Positions 63,950 through 64,000 of a DNA stretch of 64,000 nucleotides are shown here, piece after piece. The DNA comes from Paenibacillus sp. JQZ6Y-1. GTDB lineage: Bacteria; Bacillota; Bacilli; Paenibacillales; Paenibacillaceae. A program made the position numbers and the translations under genes. The stretch covers positions 1 through 64,000 of the forward strand of contig NZ_JBFDUZ010000002.1 of the NCBI RefSeq assembly GCF_040719145.1, read 5' to 3'. How positions within the stretch are numbered: position 1 is the stretch's first letter; the number at the start of each line of letters is the position of its first letter. Under the pieces are notes generated by a model, which made no database searches, was not told where the DNA came from, and saw only the letters and a list, made by a program, of their open reading frames with translations.

Positions 63950-64000
63950 CTTTTGTAGCAAGGGTTTTAGTGTATAAAAAAGTATTATGAATTTCCTTAC

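Overview
The window looks like a chromosomal segment of a Paenibacillus-type Firmicute. The 23S 3' end and tRNA cluster, the Bacillus-like order of conserved genes (hprK-lgt-ppaX-yvoF, hisZGDBHAF-hisI, yvcD-trxB, rapZ-yvcK-whiA-HPr/Crh, cggR-gapA-pgk-tpiA-gpmI-eno, secG-rnr-smpB-ssrA), strong AGGAGG-type ribosome binding sites, frequent TTG/GTG starts and several stalk-domain (copper amine oxidase N-terminal-like) secreted proteins all fit that family. The species cannot be named from sequence reading alone.

Layout. 1-1011: end of a 23S rRNA followed directly by eight tRNA genes, with no 5S gene between. 1459-9313: a CdaR/PucR-type regulator, the multi-sugar ABC ATPase MsmX, and the HPr kinase operon with lgt, ppaX and two acyltransferases. 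9716-17537: a complete histidine operon using the short HisG plus HisZ, ending with a PHP phosphatase. 17820-22535: an aldo/keto reductase divergent from a MerR regulator, and a MarR-HlyD-ABC2 efflux operon on the minus strand. 22763-31169: prs paralogue, yvcD, trxB, glk, rapZ, yvcK, whiA and an HPr-like protein in the Crh position. 31291-38633: a secreted-protein region with a stalk protein, a SIMPL protein and four tandem paralogues that combine a stalk domain with an RsiV/PdaC-like C-terminal domain. 38897-41443: GH35 beta-galactosidase and clpP. 42146-49521: glycolytic operon under a CggR-type operator. 50215-55435: secG, rnr, smpB and tmRNA, separated by long, highly structured noncoding stretches.

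From about 55440 to the window end the DNA becomes AT-rich and its codon use changes. This is interpreted as an accessory island inserted at the 3' end of ssrA. It carries a single-chain restriction-modification enzyme, two tiny TTG-initiated genes in one operon (a glycine-zipper peptide and a charged helical peptide), an XRE repressor, a membrane/coiled-coil gene interrupted at an A7 run that is a textbook -1 slippery heptamer, a stalk-domain secreted protein, and an unrecognised helical protein. No integrase lies in the window, so the island probably continues past the right edge.

Functional links: several genes connect carbon control (HprK, PpaX, HPr/Crh-like protein, MsmX, YvcK, RapZ, glucokinase, CggR and glycolysis). 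prs supplies PRPP for hisG. The clpP promoter carries a near-perfect CtsR box. The best candidates for new biology are the four-paralogue secreted cluster with its conserved 11-bp-period operator array, the two-peptide operon and the A7 frameshift gene in the island, and the terminator/antiterminator-like leader upstream of secG.
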